Shown: piece by piece, positions 23,801-36,708 of the stretch
Position numbering within the stretch: position 1 is the stretch's first letter
How the letters are laid out: each line of letters starts with the position of its first letter
Assembly (NCBI GenBank): GCA_025526915.1
Contig: JAHLKH010000125.1
Coordinates: 1 to 64,000, forward strand
DNA length: 64,000 nucleotides
Reading direction: 5' to 3'
Source of the DNA: Entophlyctis helioformis
Taxonomy: Eukaryota > Chytridiomycota > Chytridiomycetes > Chytridiales > Chytriomycetaceae
Translations under genes and position numbers: made by a program
Notes under the pieces: generated by a model
The model's input: only the letters and a program-made list of their open reading frames with translations
Told to the model about the DNA's origin: nothing
Database searches by the model: none

Positions 23801-26800
23801 ACACACACTGATGCAGCAGCAGGCACACCACCATGCTCATCATGGGCACGCGCACCATGGCGCCCACGCTCATGGTCATCTACCAGGAACGCAGCACACG
23901 CCTCGCAATGTTCGGCAGTCGCCGATACCGCAGTCGCATTTGCCGGGCTCGCAGCACGTCGTGCCTCAAATCATCACTCAAGGCACGGTTCCGTCATTGT
24001 CTGCTTCTATGGTTGCAACTCACGGACAGCTGTCAATGTCGCCGTTGCCAGCGACACAGGCTTCGCAGGGTCTGTCGCCTCAGCACAGGGTCAGAATGCA
24101 CATGCTGCTCAGGCTATACCGACCAACACCACTCAAGGGCGGCACAACTCCAGCAGTCGTCCATGTCTGCAGTGCACCAGAACCTGGGCGGGCTTGTCGG
24201 AACCAGCCAGCAGGATCAGCAACAGCTGCAGATGCTGGTACAGACTGCCTCGAATGTGCCAGTGCAGGCCATGATGCAGCAAGGTAAGCAGCGATGGAGT
24301 CAGTCTTTCAGATCTCGACGCGTTTATTCTGACCGTTTGCATTGATCCATGCAGACACTGGTGCGCATCCAAGCATGATGCCCAGCCAACTCTCGGTGCG
24401 GCCAATGCAGGAAACAACGCAATGGCAAATGCACATGGCGGCCATGCAGTAAGCAGCGACATTGCCACGCGCATCGCCAAGGCACAGGCAGCCGCTGCAG
24501 GCATGATGCCGACTCTTCTGTTAAACGGAACGACGCTTGGAGCGACGATGGCTGCGCAGACCATGAACGCAGCCGCTGCAGCCGTTGCAGCCGCCGCTGC
24601 GTCCATCGTGCCTGGCGTCTTCCTTCCCAGCGTCCTTGACCTCAACCCACAGAGCGGCTCAGGAGGCATCACGGCTGATCCGGTCTTCAGCATCATCCTT
24701 CACGGCCCGCCGTTCTGCGGACGCACCACCCAGGCGCGTCGCATCGCCCAGCATTTTGGCAAGCGGTACATCCACATTGACGAGGTCATTGAGTCTGCTG
24801 CGCCGTTCAATGCGGGCAATGGCGTTGCAGGCGTCGGCGGCACAGCTGGTGCCAACGGTGGGATCAGCGGCGCTGGCATCGACGCTCTCTCGGGAAGTGG
24901 CAGCGGATCCAACGGTGGTGTAAATGCCGGTATGGGTCTTGGCGGTCCGGTCGGCCTTGGTCTAGGCGGCGGATTGAACGGTATCGACATGATCAGCGGC
25001 GGTGCGAATGGCGGCATGGCTAGTGGCAATGCTCTCAATGGCACTGCGATGGGTGCCATGGGCGGCAATGCTGGAGGACTTGGTGCCAATGCCAGCATGG
25101 GAGGTGCAGCTGGAGGCGGCGCGAATGCGGCTGGCGATCACGCGGCCAACCGCAAGGATCTCATGTCTGCGCGTGGACTGTCCATGGCTGATGACGACGA
25201 TGCCGGGCCGCTGATGCAGACGTCACAGTCGCAGCAGGCCCAGATGCAGCAGCAGCAGCAGACACAGCAAGTCCAACAGCAGCAGTCCCAGCAGCAGCAG
25301 CCTGCTAGCCAGCAGCAACAAGGAAGTCAGCCGCAGCAAAACGTGCAGAATGCGCAGCAGCAGGCATCCCAAATGCAGCAACAACAACAACAACAACAGC
25401 AGCAGCAGCAGCAGCAGCAAGGAGGTCAGCAGGGTCAAGGGCCGATGCTTCAGGGCCAGCAAGGCAGCAGCAGCCGCAGACTCTCCCTCGTGAAAAGACA
25501 GCTGCCGGCCACGGCAAAGAAGGCAAGGATCTCAAGGGCGACGCGTCAAAGGACGACGACAACGATCTCAAGGCTCACGAGACACTGGAAGAGGGACGCA
25601 GCACCATTTCCGAGGAGGCTCTGCTGGAGATTATTCGTCACCGTCTGCATCGCGACGATCACCGCGGCTACGTAGTTGATGGGCTCGAGTCCAAGTACAT
25701 TCCCAACATGACGCTGCTTGCCAAAACACTGCTCAAGGTGCTGAGCGAAAAGGGCCGACGTGTCGCAGTGTTCCATCTGAGCCTTGAAATCCCCAAGATT
25801 CGCGAGCGCGAAGTCATGATCCAGCGTATCCTCGCCGACAAGGAGCTCGAGTCACTGCAGATCAAGGAGCTGTCCGAAGAAGAGTATGATGCTCTGACCG
25901 AGTCGGACCGTGCGGCCTACGATGCGTCCATGTGGCGATACAAGAAACGCGCCAAAGAGATCGAGGACCGCAGACGGCTGAGCGTCGTCACCTGGAAGAG
26001 GAAGTCGCCAACCGATCTGGCGAGCGCAAGGCTGAAGAGGACCCAAAGGCCAAGGGGCGCAAGGCACGCAAGGTTGCCACGGGCCGCCCTGTGCCCGAAA
26101 AGCCGGAAAAGACGCCAAATTCGAACAAGAACGAGCCCAAGGGTGGTGCCAAGGGAGCCGCAAAAGCACCAGGCTCGCCCAAGCCGGCTCGAAAGGCAGC
26201 AGGCGACCGTGCCGAGCGCGCCAACGACAAGGATGTCCGCGCAGCAGAAAAGGCTGACCGCGGTAATGCCGGCAACGCAGAAAAGGAGGCGGGCGACGAT
26301 GTTGTGGGCCGCTTTGGCATCTGCGAGGACACGTTCTTAAGCGAGGTCACGTACAAACGCGTCGAGTCGTACTTTGCCAGCCTGGAGTCGTTCCTGGCTG
26401 TGATGAAGGACAGCGACAAGAGCCTGGCTGCCGCCGCTGCCAAGGCGGCTGCCGCGTCCACTGTAGCTGGCCCGGGCGAAAAGAAGCCCAAGGCACCAAA
26501 GGGTGCGACGGGTGCGGATGCTGCAGGAGCTGGGGCTGGGGCTGGGGCTGCTGGCGGCGGCATTGGAGGTGCTGCGGGAGCGGCGGCGGCTGATGCGGAC
26601 GCACACCTGGCCGAAGATTCTGGGGTGTTCTACTACGAGATCAATGCCAACAGCCACGACGAAGAGGGCGTGTACAAGTCTGTTGTCGAGCATGTTCCGC
26701 ACCCTGCCAAAGACGACGATGCACGCAGTCTGAGCGACCACAAGCCCCAGCCGCTGCTCGAGCAGATCTACTTTGCGTCTCACGACCGCGACGTGATGGC

Positions 26801-29800
26801 CAGCCAGAAACACTTTACACTGCTGCCTCCCGTGTCCGGAGCCGATGACGACGAGACGGCCGGATGCGACGGCATGCCGTCTGCGCCGTCCACGTCAGCC
26901 CTTCCCGCAGGTGTATCGCCCGCGGCTGGTGCACAGGGGAGCGGCAAGCCCGAATCAGCAGCGTCGCGTCTGACCGCCCAGCAGCAGCAACAGCAGGGCC
27001 AAAGCCAGGCACAGGGCCAGCAGCAGGGACAAACTGCGCAGCAAACCCAAGCACAGCAGCTGCTTCAACAACAGACGCAGGCACAGCAGCAACTGCTGTC
27101 TCAGCAGGCTCAGCAGAGCCAGCAAGATGGCGGCAAGGCCGATCCCAAAAAAGCCAAGCCCGTGATCAAGGTTCTCGACGAAGCCAAGCCCGTCGTTCCA
27201 GCCGAGACTGACGAAGAGGTTGAAAAGGAGGGCCAGACCAAGTTCCGCTGGGTGTTCCAGCCCGGCGAGCGGAAAGAGCTGTGCATCAAATTCAACCCAA
27301 CCGATGTCGGCAAGTTTGAGCAGGTGCTCAACTTTGAAGTCGTTGGCTGGCGCGGCCGTTTCTCTCTGCCGTGCGCAGGCATCTGCCAGTACAACCAGAT
27401 CGTCAACGATTTCCGCAAGATCTACTCCAAGTGGCGCCGCCACAAGGAGGACAAGGTGGCCGTGCATGGCGAGTACATTGTGTCCACTGGCACATACGAG
27501 TTTGGGCCGCTGCTGTACAACAAGCCGCGAGAAAAGTACCTGGAGCGGTTCCCTGAAAACCGCGCCAACTTCAACATCACCAATCCCGGCTCGAGCGAGA
27601 TCAAAGTGACGTTTGCGCTTCGCAGCGACGTCAAGGGCGAAGTGTTCTTCTTTGAGCCGCAATCCATGGATCTTGCGCCTGGACAGACGCAGAGCGTGTC
27701 GGTGTGGGCATATCCGCGCACAAACAACCATTTTGAGGATCTGTTTGTTATCAGCGTCAAGGACAATCCCGAGCCGTACTCGTTCAAGGTCAGCTGCATT
27801 GGCGTCAAGCCCGAGCTAGAGATCGACAAGAAGCATCTGAGCTTTGACAAGCTGCTTCTTGGACGCAGCGAGCGACGCGAGATCAAGCTCAAGAATCAGA
27901 CGCACATGCCGGTCGCGTGGAAGCTGGCTGGAATCGACTCGCTGGGCGAAGAGTTTACCGTGACGCCCGTCGAAGGGATTGTCGACAGTTTCCAGGAAGC
28001 GACCGTGACGGCCGAGTTCCGGGGCATCAAGGCGATTGTCGTCAAGCGTGTCATGCGTCTCGAAGTCGGCGACGTTGAAAAGATTGGCGGCATTGTCCAG
28101 GATGTGCCGATTCTCGTGACCGCCGAGGCGTATGACATTGCCATGGACCTCCACTTCCCGAAAGGATTCGAGGGCGGCCTAGACTTTGCTGTTCTCAAGG
28201 TGTTTGAAGAGGGCAAGCAGCTGTGCACGCTCAAGAACAAGGGCAAGTACGAGGTTGGATTCCGGTTCCTGTTTGATACGGTGGACATCACCGAGTACTT
28301 TACCATCACACCGACGCAAGGCGTGATCCAGCCGTCAGACAAGCCATTCTTTGTGCAAGTCGTTTCAAGACCAATGTGGAGATGACGATCCGAGACAATA
28401 CGTCGCTCAAGTGCGTCGTGTTTGAGCCAACGACGGGTGAGGTCACGGCATCGATCCCGATCAAAGTCAGTGCCCGCGCCGTGTTCAGCAAGTTCAACGT
28501 GCTGCCGGTGCGGGATCTCAACTTTGGCGCACTCGTCCACGGCACCAAAGCGACGAGACAGTTCACCATTGAGAACTTGGGCGAGTTTGATTTCCGGTAC
28601 ACAATCTACAAGCTAGTCGCACGTGTTGCCGAGCCGAAGGGCGGAAGCAAGCCGCGCACCACATCGCGTCCGGGCGGCAAGCCGTCGCGGGCAGCATCGC
28701 CTCCGCCTGCATCCAAGGTTGTCAGCAACAAGAAGGAGGTTGTCAAGCAGGCGGACACGATGAGCTTTGGCGCATTCACGCTGTTCCCGACGAGCAGCGT
28801 CATTCCACCGGGCACCAAGCAGCCCATCACGGTCGAGTTCCACGCCGACAGCCCCGGCAGTTACGAAGAGATTATCGGCATTGATGTGTCTGATCGATCG
28901 CCCGTGGACAGCTCAGATGTGCTCGAGTACCGACTTGTTGGCGAGAGTTGCGTCCCAGGAATCAACACAAGCGACTACGCGTCCATCTTTGAGGAGCAGA
29001 GCGTGTGCAAGCGGCTGGAGCTGTTCAACACGCAGAGCAATGTCTACGCCGAGGAAGATCGCGTGTTCTATTTTGGCGCGTACCTTGCTGGCCAGCAGAT
29101 CCAGGTGCATTTCAAGATCTCCAACCCGTTCAAGGTTTCGTGCGACATTGCGCTGTCAACCAAGCCGCGAGGAAAGAGCAAGTCGGACAGTACTGACTTT
29201 GCCTTTGATGTCGAGCCCAAGAAGTTGACGATCCCGAGCCACGAGTATCGGTACATTTCCGTCACGTTCCACCCGACATCGATCCAGTCCTATGCGGGTA
29301 TCTTTGAAGCGGTTGTGGAGAATGTGACCGAGGGCCGCAACAAGACGCTCATGTTTGAGCTGCGTGGCGAAGGAACCCTCCCGCGCGTCATGGTGGAGAA
29401 ACCAAGTCTCAAGTCCAAGACTGGACTCCCTCTTCTCAAGTTCAAGCGGCTGCTTGTCGGCACCTCGCAGACGCTGCCGATCGTGCTGCGCAACGACGGC
29501 ATCATTCCCGCCAAATTCAAGCTCGAATGGGTATTCAAGGACTCTGAGGACATTGACTGTGCGCTCATGAACACATACCACAACCTCAAGCCGCAGGAGG
29601 TGCGGACGATCGACGTCAAGTGCCGGCCGTCGTCTGTGCGCAAGTTTGAGGGCGAGTTGAGACTCAAGGTGCTGGACAATTCGTTCGAGGACTCTTCGAT
29701 CCAGGTGGTTGGCGAGGGATACGTGGACGACGTGACGTTTGAGGGGCTGCCGGACGACTCGGAGAACGAGATCAACTTTGCAGACTGCTTCATTGGCGAG

Positions 29801-32800
29801 AGCAAGCAGATCTCACTCAAGGTCCGCAACCACTCGCCTGACTGGGTCCGCCTTGCGATTGCCGACTCGGCCGACTTTGTCTTCTCTCCCGCACTGGCGC
29901 ACATCAAGCCGCGCAACGACCGCGAAGTGACGGTCACGTTCTCGCCCAAGCAACCTGTCGAAGTCCAGCACACGCCGGCTGCAATCCGCATCACCAAGAT
30001 GCGGCTGACCGTCCCGCAGGATATCGAGTGGGACGACCGCATGAAGATTGTGCGCTGGGTTGGGCTGGACGGGCCGGGCGGACGCAATGCAGCGCCAGCA
30101 CGCAAGGTGATTGAGCACCTTGCCGAGCCGGGATACGAGAGTATCGCAGCAACAACCGAGTACTCGCTGCAACTGTCTGCCTTTGCAGACTTCTCGACCT
30201 ACGAGTGCGACGTCACAAATGTCAACTTCAAGAGCACACTGATGTTCCAGAGCCGCGCGTTCCGCTTCTCTCTGCGCAATCCAGGCAAGATTGCATTGCG
30301 GTTCGCGTTCCTGATCTGCTCCGAAGACGGCACGCCACTCGACACATCCACAGACGAGGGACCATTCGCGCTGTCGCCGTCGTCGGGCACCATTTTGGGC
30401 AACGAGACCCTGATGGTCACGCTGCGGTTCTCTCCGCTCGACGTGGGCGAGTACCGCAACATCATTGCGTGCAGCATGCCCAATCTCGCACGCGACATGA
30501 AGCCGCTTGTCATCCAGGTGCACGGTGTGTCGTTGCGGCCGCTCTGCCACTTTGAGCTGGAAGACAGCGACTACATTACCAGCGAGCGCCGCAATCCCGA
30601 TCGCGGCGTCGCAGATGGCATCCCACCGATCCTTGAGCCCAACACCAAGGTCATCGAGTTCAGCTCGTGCGGTGTGCGCAGCAAGAATACCAAGCGGTTC
30701 TATATCGTCAACCCGACCAACATGAGCTATGAGTTTGTGTGGGCACTCGAGTCGAATGGAGAGTCCAAGAATTTCAAGTGCTACACGCCGCGTGGAGTCG
30801 TTGCTCCCAACAAGAAAACCGAGGTCATTTTCGAGTTTAACCCAGAGACCATCGACATCAAGGTGAGCAGCTTGCTGCGGTTTGCATCTGGTGGTCACCG
30901 TGTGCGTGCGTCTGTTGACCGGTGGTGCTTGGCTTGCAGGAATCCCTGTGGTCGTTCACAATTGTCGAGCACGGCATCCGCATTCCGTTCCTGTTGGTCG
31001 GCCAGGCGCTGGAGCCCAACGTGTATGTGGATCATTCGGGCGTCAACTTCAAGTCTGTGCTTGTTGGTCGGCAAGTCAAGGAGATTGTCAAGCTGTCCAA
31101 CGACGAGCTTGTGCCATTCAGCTTTGCGTTCAACGAGACTTCTGTCGAGATGGGTCCCGACGGCACGCCAGTCCTGCGGTTCTCTCCGACGACCGGCGTC
31201 ATTGGTCCGCAGTCCGAGGTGCCTGTCGAGATCATATTCTCGCCATCGTCGGAGAAGACGTTCAACTTCAACCTTGTGTGCAACATCCGCAAGAAGCCTA
31301 CTCCCGTCACCATCAACGTCAAGGGCGAGGGCTATGAGATCCACGACGCGCTGCAGACGGAGCTCCAGGACGGCGTGATCTTTGAACTGGCGGCCGGACA
31401 GACTGTGGAGAACCTGCTCGACTTTGGCCAGGTGCAGATCAACGAGAAACGCGTCAAGCGGATGTACATTATCAATGCGGGCAAGTTCAACTTTGACTTT
31501 GCGTGGAAGTTTTCCAACAAGAGCAGCGGCGGCATGGTGTCGATCACGCCCGAGATTGGCACGGTGTCCAAGGGCGAGCGCATCTTTTGCGAGATTGCAT
31601 TCATGCCCACGTCGGCCACGGTCATGAAGAACATGAGGGCCGTCTGCCACATCATCAACGGCCGCACGTATCCTGTGACGATCATGGGAGTTGGATCAAG
31701 ACCGCTTCTCAAGTTTTCGGAGACGAGCATTGACTTTGGCACGCACTTTGTGTACAAGGCGGGCATGACTCCGGCGACGGCAACCCTGCAGGTTGTCAAC
31801 TCGGATGTCAAGGACATCTCGTTTGATATTGTGACGCCAGACGTGCCGTGGATGGAGATCCAGCGCGGCCTCAACACGCTTGCGCCAGCCGAGGCCACGT
31901 CGTTTGTGTTTACATTCTTCCCGCGCGACCAGGCCGTCTACGCTGGCTTGGTCAAGTTTGAGGTCAACGGCCTGTCGACGGTGGACGTCCCCGTCCGCGG
32001 CGAAGGCGTCGAGTACCGCATTGAGGCAGATCAGCGGCAGTTCAACTTTGGCGCACTGAGAATAAGTCACACGTCGGTGCGCACTCTGCGGATCATGAAC
32101 AAGAGCAAGCTGACGGCGCATTTCAGCCTCGGGCCCATGTCTGCCATCGAGAACCTGTCAAGCTACGGCGTGCATCTGTCGCAGTTTGAGGACATTACGC
32201 TGCGGCCCAAGTCGAGTGTGGGCATTGATCTCAAGTTTGCGCCGCACCGCCGCATTCCGCCGTTTGCGGAAGAGCTGTTTGTCGAAGCGCCTGGCGTGTC
32301 GAGATCACTTGCAATGATTGCCGGCGCATGCCAGGGCATTGAAGTGCGTCTTGAGAATGACACGCTGCCGTTTGGCGCGGTCGTCCAAAAGAGCAGCACG
32401 ACGCGGCGCATGCAGCTGCAAAACATTGGCGACATTGGCACCAAGTTCTACTGGGACATGTCGCAGTTCCTTCCCGACTTTTCCATCTCGCCGACAGAGG
32501 GCTACATCTCGCCTGGCATGGAAATCCCGCTCGAGATCACATTCCATCCGACCGAGCTGAACCCAGACATCCGCTACGAAAACATTCCATGCGAGATTGA
32601 CGGAGCGCAAGGGCTGTATCTGACGCTGACGGGCATGTGCATCCCGCAACCGCCGCAGAACGACGCCATCAAGTTTGCTGCCCCTGTCCGATTGCCCGAC
32701 ACCAAGAGCATCTCGCTGTCCAACAAGACCAGCACAACATGGCACATCCGGCCCATTATTGATAACGACTACTGGAGCGGGCCAGAGACGATCGACATTG

Positions 32801-34365
32801 ACCCCGGACAAACCAAGTCGTACGACATTACGTTTGTTCCACTCGAGTCGAATGGAATGGGCGAAGGCGGGCGGCACGAAGGCTCGGTCTTCTTCCCACT
32901 CCCTGATGGCAGCGGAATTCTGTACAAGCTCAACGGCATGGCAGACAAGCCGCTGACGGCAGGCAACGTCAACCGCGAAATCCCGTGCAAGACATCGTTC
33001 ACCGAGGTGCTTGGCGTCACCAACTGGCTCAAGCGATCGCAGCGATTCAAGGTCGTGACCGAGGTTGCCAAAGCGGATCCGAGCGTTGTGATCAAGGGTC
33101 ACGACTTTATCGACGTGTCGCCACTGATGACCAAAGACTACAAGCTCACGTTCTATGCGTACAAGGAAGGCGTGACGAACCTCAAGGTGGTGTTCAAGAA
33201 CGAGACGACACAAGAGTACATTTTCTACAACCTGGTGTACAAGAGCACTCCGCCTGGCGTGATTTCGAGCCATGAGATGACAACGACCGTGCGACAGCTC
33301 GTTACACGCGAGGTTGTGCTCAGCAACCCACTTCTGGTACCCGCAACGTTCAGCGGCACGAGCAACAATGCCGATGTGACTGTGCCACACTCGCTCACAA
33401 TCCAACCAAAGTGAGTGCCACACGTGCATGCAACTCCGTTTGACGTTTGACGTTTCTGACCATCATTGCGGCGTCCAGGTCTGAGGGCAGCTTTGCGATC
33501 GAGTTTCTGCCACTGCAACCCAAAGAGTCGCTGGCACGCGTGACTCTTATTCGCCAGATCTGGGCACATACCAGTATGACCTGAAGCTGACGGCTGTGCT
33601 AGCAGGGCCTGAGAGAAGCCTGCACTTCAAGGTTGGCCTTGGCGGCAGCCAAGTGCAAACGTTCCGCTTCACGAGCTTCGCCAAGACGCGGACAGACTAC
33701 CTGTGCAAGATTGACAGTACCGACTTTGCCGTCGAGAAGAGCGTGTCGGCCTCTGCAGCCCCGGCTGGTGGCGTTGAAGTGTCGGTTGATATCACGTACG
33801 AGCCATCCAAGCTTGGTGACACACGGACGCAGTTGATTGTGTCTTCCACGAGTGGCGGCGACTATGTGTGTCCACTCTATGGCCACTGTGTGGCGCCACG
33901 ACCGCAGGGCCCGATCCTGATCAAGCCGGGATCCACATCGACGCTTCCTTTCAAGAATGTGTTTGGCGCATCAGCCACATTCAACTTTGTAGTGGTAAGT
34001 GGCGTGGCTGATTCTGTGAAGGAGACGGCTGATGCCGAGGCCGAAACTAATGCTCGCACTCGAAACAGGACAATCCCGCGTTCATTGTCAAGGCAGCGGA
34101 GACGATTGCTCCCAAGAAGACCATTCAGCTGTCGATTGGATACAAGCAGCCTGCAGCTGGCCCGACATCAGGTACTGGCGGCGCAGGTGCCGGCGGTGGA
34201 AATGCAGCAGGACAGGGCCAGCAGACAGGACAGGGTGCATCCGCCGCGGCCGCTGCCGCAGCAGCAGCAGCCAAGGTCAATGCATCCAAGATCGGCAAGC
34301 TGACTATCACGCATGCAAGCAGCAGTATGATGTGGATCTATTACCTGCGATACTCGACCAACTGA
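17857..34365 (+). CDS. HYDIN: HYDIN, giant central-apparatus protein of motile cilia
   Basis: HYDIN belongs to the central-pair apparatus of motile axonemes. The gene encodes roughly 5,200 residues, close to animal HYDIN. After an N-terminal segment (VLNPKDSPIQITDHSHVPVI, SNITLQSYLPFKTYELVINF) it consists of many ASH/MSP-type beta-sandwich repeats with recurring patterns such as EITIHFSPVKAGEH and VTVTFSPKQPVEV. An adenylate kinase-like domain, characteristic of HYDIN, spans about 24.69-25.93 kb (LHGPPFCGRTTQARRIAQHF; GYVVDGLESKYIPNMTLLAK). It is split by a Gly/Asn- and Gln-rich insertion. Introns are few and short (for example 18145-18359, about 30862-30939, 33412-33478). One-base gaps near 25980, 28364 and 33546 interrupt conserved repeats. 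Coding ends THASSSMMWIYYLRYSTN, stop 34363-34365. Its presence implies a flagellate stage. Confidence 0.93.
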
Positions 34366-34370
34366 GCCAC

Positions 34371-34376
34371 AATAAA
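34371..34376 (+). terminator. AATAAA polyadenylation-signal candidate for HYDIN
   Basis: A perfect AATAAA hexamer lies 6 nt after the HYDIN stop and 9 nt before the next ATG, inside a 20-nt spacer. If used, cleavage would fall within the CIBAR 5' coding exon. Confidence 0.4.
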
Positions 34377-34385
34377 AGAACGCGA

Positions 34386-35496
34386 ATGTCGCGACGCGAG
34401 CTGTTGCCAACAACAATCACAACTCCGAGACAGCAGGCAGTCCATGATGCTCAGCACTCCCACAGCCGGCACGCCAACCAACTTGACCAACACGTGAGTG
34501 GAGCATGGACGAGACAAAGACACATGGTGTCGACACGGCCGACTTACAGGCCAGCACACCTGTCCAGGCAACAACACAATGTGTATGCGCAACGCACCGT
34601 CAACATGACAGGTGCGTACCCCCATGCCACATCCACCATTTGGATAGACAGACAGACGGGCAGAGCCTTACCAGCTGTTTACTCGTTCAGAGCAAAACTA
34701 TGGCATTCTTAACGCCACGATACAGGCATATCTGCGCAACAGCGAGCGCATGAGGAAAAAGTCGCTCAAGCTTGCCAGCGTTGTCGCCATCATGGCAGAG
34801 AACGAGACGCCGGCAGCAGCAGCCATGCTGGTGTCCGTCGCCAAATGTCTGCGCGAACGCGAAACAGTGCGGTCGGCATTGCAGCTGCGTGTTGACCGAC
34901 ACTCGCTTGGCCCATTGAGTCTCTATCCAGTAAGCCAGCTGTGCTGCGCCGACAATAGGCGGATGGGGAGCTGAAGCAGAGAGCAACAGGCATTGTGCGG
35001 CAGAGTCCTTGGCGAAGTGCGAGCACATCGCACAGCCATTGATGTTGAGCGCAAGAAGCGAAGCGTGCTTGATAATGCGATTGTCAAGGAAGGCACGGAT
35101 CCGATTGCGCGAGCCAAGATTGTGTGTCGCAAACAAGGCTTGGCCAGTGCCGTGTGTTGATGGGATGTCTAACGACCATGCGGGCTGTGTGTGCAGATGC
35201 AGGGACAGAGCGAGTTGGACAACGCGTCAAAGTCTGTTGTGCAGACCCACGAAACGCTCAACAAGTCCATCATGGCGTTTGAGCAGAAGCGGCGGCTTGA
35301 CCTTCAAGTAAGATAGGACGCGCTTGCTGATACAGACTGCGCGATTAACCAACGTGCTGCTGCTCAACAGGCATCATTGAGCGAGCTGATCTACTCCGAG
35401 ATGCAATTGTGTGCACGGAGCCTGGAGCTGCTGACAGAGGCACACCAAGCCATACACCAAGCCGGCTTTGACAGCGACATTGACGTGAGCGACTGA
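34386..35496 (+). CDS. CIBAR1: CIBAR/FAM92 BAR-domain protein
   Basis: CIBAR (FAM92) proteins carry a BAR-like membrane-curvature domain and act at the ciliary base with CBY1. A first exon starts MSRRELLPTTITTPRQQAVH. Later exons encode AYLRNSERMRKKSLKLASVV, ENETPAAAAMLVSVAKCLRE, HSLGPLSLYP, then DVERKKRSVLDNAIVKEG, QSELDNASKSVVQTHETLNK and LSELIYSEMQLCARSLELLT. The order matches the helical BAR domain of FAM92 from its AYVRK start to its final helix. Introns are short (about 30-110 nt). Reading ends at TGA 35494-35496 after DSDIDVSD. The 5' exon is divergent from known proteins and its start is uncertain. Being 20 nt downstream of another ciliary gene in the same orientation is notable. Confidence 0.72.
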
Positions 35497-35669
35497 TGAT
35501 GCTGTTGCTATTGTCTCTTGCGTTCTAACAGGCCAGGGCTGACTGACTTGCTGGACGCGATGGAATGGCAGAAGATACGCTTGCTGCTGGAAAATGCGTA
35601 TCTCGTCTGACGCACAGCAGTGGAAAGAGAGGTCAATGAGAAGCGGCGGTTGTATTTCCAACGACAGGT

Positions 35670-36708
35670 TTACATAGTGAGCTCCTGCAGAATTGGCAAA
35701 GCAAGCTGTGTCAGAAGTCGAGCAGAAAGGAAACGACAGGAATAAACAAGCCCGTACCATGATGGCGTTGACAATGTCGTTGTTGTTGGCCTGTGGATGG
35801 CAGCCATTCATACAAGTAAGTTATCAGGACGGAAACGAGCCATCGGCATCCAATCAACGTACCTTGAGGGCCTTGATGGCCTTGGAGCGCGAGACGTTGG
35901 CCTGCGAGACGACAAGGTCAATGTCCTTGGCCTCGACACCCTCGGCGTCAACCTCCTCGTCGTCCTCGTCGGCGGCGACGGCGGCAGCGGGGGCCGCAGC
36001 GGCAGCCTCGGCAAGAGCGCGCTGGATGTCGGGGTTCTGGGCCTGGAGCTTCTGGAAAGCGGCGGCAGCCTGGGCCTGCTGGGCCTGCTCGTTGGCACCG
36101 GCGATCTCACCAAAGACAATGTAGGTGTCGCTGTTGCTGGACTTGTAGACATCGGGGTTGGCGATGACGATCATCGACTGTTGTCCCAACGCAGGCTGTT
36201 AGTTGGCTGCAGTGATCGGCAAGGGGCAAGCCTGCACAGACGTACCGTCTTTGACCGGCGGAAGACGACGCGGTTGAAGTCGGGGAGGTGCTTGAGGCCG
36301 AGCTTGGAGAGGGCCTTGCGGGCCTTCTTCTCGCCACGGCTGATAACACGGCCAGAGGCAGACTCCTCGATTCCCTCAGTCTCCTCAATGTCGGACTCGA
36401 CGGCAGGCTGTTTGGGACCATGCAGGCGTGAGCGTTAGCCACTGTGCATCTTGGCTGCTGCTGCCACGGCTGAGTGCGCTCAGCTGATGCGACTGCTCGG
36501 CTGACGCCGCCCGCTGGCTCCGATCGCATTGCAGCACAAGCCGGACCCCAGCCAGGCCCGATCTGCAGAATCCAGATGTGCAGCCGACGCAGACGCCGGG
36601 CCGAGCGGGAGGGGGCAGCATCTGCACCACATCCAGCAGCACCACATCCAGCAGCCGTGCACCAGTGCGTATCGTTGGCGGTCGCACCTTCTCAACGATC
36701 TCAGGCAT
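35670..36708 (-). CDS. EGD2: nascent polypeptide-associated complex subunit alpha
   Basis: NAC alpha pairs with NAC beta on ribosomes and shields nascent chains. Exon 1 encodes MPEIVEK (36688-36708). Exon 2 encodes [20 protein letters not shown] and the ribosome-binding basic stretch [20 protein letters not shown], ending [12 protein letters not shown]. Exon 3 carries the NAC domain ([40 protein letters not shown]), an acidic linker and the UBA start [20 protein letters not shown]. Two small exons complete the UBA domain as [10 protein letters not shown] and ELTM, stop TAA 35670-35672. Residue order and length (about 200) fit the family with no break. It is divergent from TLG2 by 607 bp and convergent with CIBAR. 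Confidence 0.94.

Noticed and set aside
17857..34365. HYDIN as a pseudogene because of frame breaks
   Set aside because: Breaks are isolated single-base gaps between long intact conserved stretches, and similar gaps occur in PGS1, which is normally essential. Sequence error fits better.
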